Below are positions 61,206-64,000 of a stretch of 64,000 nucleotides of DNA, one piece after another. Under the pieces are notes generated by a model that was given only the letters and a program-made list of their open reading frames with translations, did no database searches and was not told the origin of the DNA. The stretch is from Alicycliphilus denitrificans_A (GTDB lineage Bacteria; Pseudomonadota; Gammaproteobacteria; Burkholderiales; Burkholderiaceae_C). The DNA is taken from the NCBI RefSeq assembly GCF_044792555.1, contig NZ_CP126239.1, positions 124,001 through 188,000 on the forward strand, written 5' to 3'. A program made the position numbers and the translations under genes. How positions within the stretch are numbered: the first letter of the stretch is position 1; each line of letters starts with the position of its first letter.

Positions 61206-61816
61206 AACGGATGCAGCCTGCCGTCACGCATCTCGAAGTGGCGCTGGCTCATCCGCGCTGCCTGCTCGCGCGAATGGGTAACCATCACGATGCCGAGGCC
61301 AAACCGGAGCTGTTGCAGAAGCAGGGATTCCATCGCCAGCGTCGACGCGCCGTCGAGCGAGGCCGTCGGCTCGTCGAGCAGCAACACCTTGGGCTCCCGC
61401 ACCATCGAGCGGACGAGCGCCAAGCGTTGGCGCTCGCCTGTCGAAAGGCGCGCGATGTCGACGTCCAGCACATCGGAACCAAGTCCCAGCGCGGCCATCA
61501 GTTCGGCGACGCGTTTTGTAGCGGCCGGCGGAAAGTGCGCTGCCGGTGTCGGCGCCCACCACGCGGGCTCAGCTGCCTGGTAGATCACTTGACCTCGCCA
61601 GGCCGGCGCTGCGAATGCCTCCCGTCGCTTGCCGGCCAAGCTCACGTCGCCGGTGCCGGGGTCCATGTCGGCTATCAGGCGCAGCAGGACGCTCTTGCCC
61701 GATCCCGATCTGCCGAGCACGCAGACACATTCGCCGGCGTTCAAGGCCAAATCGAACGGACCGCCGAACGGCGACGCAAGACCGGAGAGCGCCAGCAAGC
61801 AGTTGTCGACAGTCAT
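61202..61816 (-). CDS. fetA: FetA-like ABC ATP-binding protein (copy 2)
   Basis: 204 residues, identical to 33995-34609. GRSGSGKS Walker A, LSTGERQR signature and LLLDEP Walker B. Confidence 0.9.
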   Translation of the reverse strand: MTVDNCLLALSGLASPFGGPFDLALNAGECVCVLGRSGSGKSVLLRLIADMDPGTGDVSLAGKRREAFAAPAWRGQVIYQAAEPAWWAPTPAAHFPPAATKRVAELMAALGLGSDVLDVDIARLSTGERQRLALVRSMVREPKVLLLDEPTASLDGASTLAMESLLLQQLRFGLGIVMVTHSREQAARMSQRHFEMRDGRLHPL

Positions 61817-61850
61817 TCGTAAACGGTCCTCGGCGAAGTCAACGCTGCGG

Positions 61851-62210
61851 TCAATCGTCGGCATCAGCGGCATCGCCGGCCAACGCGGGCGGCGTTGCTT
61901 TGCCGATCCGCCCGTAGACCATTGGCACCTGGATGTAGAACACCGTGACCGGCTCAAGCGCAATCGCTGCAAGCAGTCGTTCGGCGACCTCTTCCGTGGC
62001 CGATACGGTCACCGCCACAGGCTGCTGGGCCAGTTCGAAAAAGTGGGTGGAATGCATTTTTCCGGCGGCTCCGAAACCCGTTGCCGCGCCCATCAAGCTT
62101 CCGCCCAGCGCACCGTTGTCCTGGGCAAATTGCAAAAGCCAGTCTCCCATGGGGGTGTGGCCGTGTCGATGTTCCTGCTCGGCAAAGAACGTGATCTGAA
62201 AACCCTTCAT
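61851..62210 (-). CDS. DUF190 protein 1 (copy 2)
   Basis: 119 residues, identical to 34644-35003. DUF190-type fold next to fetA. Confidence 0.87.
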   Translation of the reverse strand: MKGFQITFFAEQEHRHGHTPMGDWLLQFAQDNGALGGSLMGAATGFGAAGKMHSTHFFELAQQPVAVTVSATEEVAERLLAAIALEPVTVFYIQVPMVYGRIGKATPPALAGDAADADD

Positions 62211-62268
62211 GATGAACTCCTGGTGAGCGTGAACGAAATAGAGAAACCGACGCCAATGACTGGCACTC

Positions 62269-62709
62269 TCATGAGACGCATGCCGTTGATGGCGGCACTG
62301 GCGGCCGGCACGATTGGGCGTTGGTTGGCGACTCCGAATCGCCGTCGGTCATTGGAAGCTCGCAAGCGAACAGAACGGCCCGCACCTTGCCCAACTCCTC
62401 CGCGTGCTCCTGCATGAAGGTCCGAAGCCGAGTTTCAGAGTCAAGCAACTCCAGACATTGCGGATGTCGCAAAGCATGGCCTTCAAGGTGGTGGTGCGTG
62501 AGCCGCTCTCCTGGCAGGTAGCCCGATCCGATGGGGTACAGCAAGGCTTGCTGAATACCCGAGCGACGAGCAACCTCCAACAGGTGCTGCGCCAGCGCGG
62601 GCGCGCCCAAGCGGTGCCAGAAACGCGTGGCCTTGGCGCGGCTGTTGGCGGGAAAGTACAGACGCAAAACGGTCAGGTCGTGCGTATGAGTGGGGCCCTG
62701 AGTCGTCAT
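62269..62709 (-). CDS. DUF190 protein 2 (copy 2, intact)
   Basis: 146 residues from the ATG at 62709. It reads TTQGPTHTHDLTVLRLYFPA, then APALAQHLLEVARRSGIQQA, LTHHHLEGHALRHPQCLELL and a C-terminal VRAVLFACELPMTDG strand. It is a DUF190-family paralogue of its two neighbours with a conserved LTHHHLEGH His cluster. It overlaps the stop of DUF190 protein 3 by one base, so it is in the fluoride operon. Copy 1 has an extra G that breaks it. Confidence 0.85.
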   Translation of the reverse strand: MTTQGPTHTHDLTVLRLYFPANSRAKATRFWHRLGAPALAQHLLEVARRSGIQQALLYPIGSGYLPGERLTHHHLEGHALRHPQCLELLDSETRLRTFMQEHAEELGKVRAVLFACELPMTDGDSESPTNAQSCRPPVPPSTACVS

Positions 62710-63137
62710 TACTTTGTCTCCTCCAAAACAGCGTCCTGCTTCTCCTGCTTCTGCTTGCGCCGGAACTGAGCGATGTCCACCTGCCGATGGTTTTTGGGCA
62801 AGGATTGGCGATGCTTGCCATGGCGGACGCGCTGCGCGTGACAGATGAACGCCCGCAGCTGCATTTCGGTGTCGATCAGCTCCAGGCACTGCGGATGCAG
62901 TATGTGGGAGCCGTCGATCTGGTGATGTGTCACGCGCTCTCGTTTGAGGTGGCCCGATGCGACGTGGTAGAGCAGCGCCGACTGCAGGTGCGCGCGCTTT
63001 GCCGAGGCCAACAGTTGCTGCGCAAGCCCTGGAACGCTCAAGTGGTACCAGATACGGGTTGGGTTCGCATGGCTGCCGGCTGGGAAATACAGCCGCAGTG
63101 CCATCACCGTTGACAGATAGTTTTCAGCGCGACTCAT
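62709..63137 (-). CDS. DUF190 protein 3 (copy 2)
   Basis: 142 residues, identical to 35503-35931. Coupled by 4 bp to the CLC-F gene upstream. Confidence 0.83.
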   Translation of the reverse strand: MSRAENYLSTVMALRLYFPAGSHANPTRIWYHLSVPGLAQQLLASAKRAHLQSALLYHVASGHLKRERVTHHQIDGSHILHPQCLELIDTEMQLRAFICHAQRVRHGKHRQSLPKNHRQVDIAQFRRKQKQEKQDAVLEETK

Positions 63138-64000
63138 GAGTGGTCATCTTTGGTTGCGGAGACGTGCTGGGTCTGCTGCTTTTTACGGAATTGCGGGACA
63201 TCGGCGATACGCAGTTCTTCCGGGGGACCGCCATGGTGTTTGCTGTGGCCGACGCGCTGTGCGTGGTAGATCCCGGTGTGGCCGGAGCAGAGGTAGCTGG
63301 TGATGCAGCCGATGGCTGCGAGCGGTCCGATCTGCGGCCCAAACAGTTCGATTGCCATGACGATGGTGGTTAGTGGCGTGTTGGCCGCGCCCGCGAACAC
63401 GGCCACGAAGCCGATGCCGGCGAGCATGGCGAAGGGCAGCTGCAGCATGGGCGCCAGGGCGTTGCCCAAGGTCGCGCCGATGTAGAACAGCGGCGTGACC
63501 TCGCCGCCCTTGAAGCCTGTGCCGAGCGAAGCGACGGTGAAGGCCAGCTTGCCAAAAAAATCCCACGGCGCCGAAGGTTCCTGGAAGGCGTTGACGATGC
63601 TAGGAATGCCCAGCCCGATGTAGCGATGCGCATCGAAGCCCGCTCTGCCGAGAGCCCAGAGGGCGAGCGCGATCACGATGCCGCCCAACATCGGGCGCAG
63701 CGGCGGATAGGAGATCCATCGCTTGACAAGCCCTCCGAGCTGGTGCGTCGCGGTCGCAAACACGAGGCCGACGAGACCGAAAATCACACCAGCGATCACG
63801 ACGGCTCCGACGCTCCAAGGCGTCACCGCGACCACCTCTCCGATCGCGTAGTGCATGTGGTGCACGCCCCAGGCCATGCCGACCTGGTCGGCCACGATGC
63901 CAGCGACCACGCAGGGCAATAGGGCGTCGTAGCGCATCCGGCCAATGGCCAGCACCTCGAGGCCGAAGAGCGCCCCCGCCAGCGGGGTCCCGAACACGGA
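63134..64000 (-). CDS. CLC-F-type fluoride/proton antiporter, 3' part (copy 2)
   Basis: The last 287 codons are present (from FGTPLAGALFGLEVL on). The N-terminal part with GREGT and the riboswitch lie beyond the window. Identical to copy 1 as far as it goes, including GFKGGEVTPLFYIGATLG. Confidence 0.9.
   Translation of the reverse strand, partial: SVFGTPLAGALFGLEVLAIGRMRYDALLPCVVAGIVADQVGMAWGVHHMHYAIGEVVAVTPWSVGAVVIAGVIFGLVGLVFATATHQLGGLVKRWISYPPLRPMLGGIVIALALWALGRAGFDAHRYIGLGIPSIVNAFQEPSAPWDFFGKLAFTVASLGTGFKGGEVTPLFYIGATLGNALAPMLQLPFAMLAGIGFVAVFAGAANTPLTTIVMAIELFGPQIGPLAAIGCITSYLCSGHTGIYHAQRVGHSKHHGGPPEELRIADVPQFRKKQQTQHVSATKDDHS

Larger units (their letters stand above)
37727..64000. repeat. 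27.2-kb directly repeated unit, copy 2 (cut by the window end)
   Basis: Head-to-tail repeat of 10512 onward. Window end 64000 corresponds to about 36794 of copy 1. I count about 11 indel sites of 1-5 bases, one substitution at the boundary and no other substitutions among translated genes. Indels noted near (copy 1 / copy 2): 11228/38443, 13443/40658, 13940/41155, 19946/47160, 22066/49278, 23653/50858, 24441/51650, 31217/58442, 31735/58941, 33942/61154, 35445/62652. Confidence 0.95.

Noticed and set aside
1..64000. tRNA, rRNA and CRISPR arrays
   Set aside because: I looked for tRNA-like ends, rRNA conserved stretches and short regularly spaced repeats and saw none.
10512..64000. Simple circular-contig overlap as the cause of the repeat
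   Set aside because: Unique DNA (1-10511) lies left of copy 1 and the junction falls exactly at a mobile-element end. A plain overlap of a 27-kb circle would not include a unique flank. Misassembly at repeated RIT copies remains possible.

Overview
The window is GC-rich, densely coded DNA that reads as a betaproteobacterium of the order Burkholderiales, probably Comamonadaceae-like. That placement is inferred from codon use and protein style; no rRNA or other taxonomic marker is present. It looks like an accessory island built around extracytoplasmic sulfur-oxyanion (sulfite) chemistry, ECF sigma factors, ion transport and mobile elements.

Layout. (1) 1-2380: the 3' part of a tyrosine-recombinase gene, split by an intact IS3-family element, followed by a small coupled accessory protein. 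(2) 2965-10071: module A, with an ECF sigma/anti-sigma pair behind an ECF-type promoter, a Tat-exported beta-propeller, a DUF305 protein, a second ECF sigma gene carrying a nonsense codon with its anti-sigma partner, and a SorA/SorB-like sulfite dehydrogenase. (3) 10512-37726: a 27.2-kb unit. It starts with a RIT element (three overlapping tyrosine recombinases). Then come an SOS-boxed DNA polymerase II, an Nmad/PUA-like protein, a CLC channel, yeiE/yeiH, and a long operon (module B: beta-propeller, AcfC-like binding protein, SorT-like molybdoenzyme, diheme cytochrome c, HiPIP, DUF305, second beta-propeller, Nmad2 protein). A secreted His-motif protein, a methyltransferase and a second sigma/anti-sigma pair behind its own ECF promoter follow. 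The unit ends with a phosphoglycerate-mutase-like gene, FetAB, three DUF190 proteins and a CLC-F-type fluoride antiporter preceded by a fluoride riboswitch. (4) 37727-64000: a second, head-to-tail copy of the same unit, cut by the window end inside the CLC-F gene.

How the genes may work together (inference). YeiE/YeiH, an AcfC-family oxyanion-binding protein and two sulfite-oxidase-type molybdoenzymes with cytochromes and a HiPIP fit a periplasmic sulfite oxidation or detoxification chain. Matching ECF promoters (GGAATA-N16-CGTC) lie in front of both sigma operons and the long redox operon, so these form a likely autoregulated sigma regulon. A second promoter-like motif (GGAATS-N16-GCTCTTGATC) precedes the module A propeller gene and the nonsense-mutated sigma gene.

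The two copies differ at only about a dozen sites, nearly all short indels. Most of these break a gene in one copy and leave it intact in the other. This pattern suits sequencing or assembly error on top of a very recent tandem duplication, or an artefactual one. The left junction lies exactly at the RIT terminus, which fits unequal recombination between flanking RIT copies.
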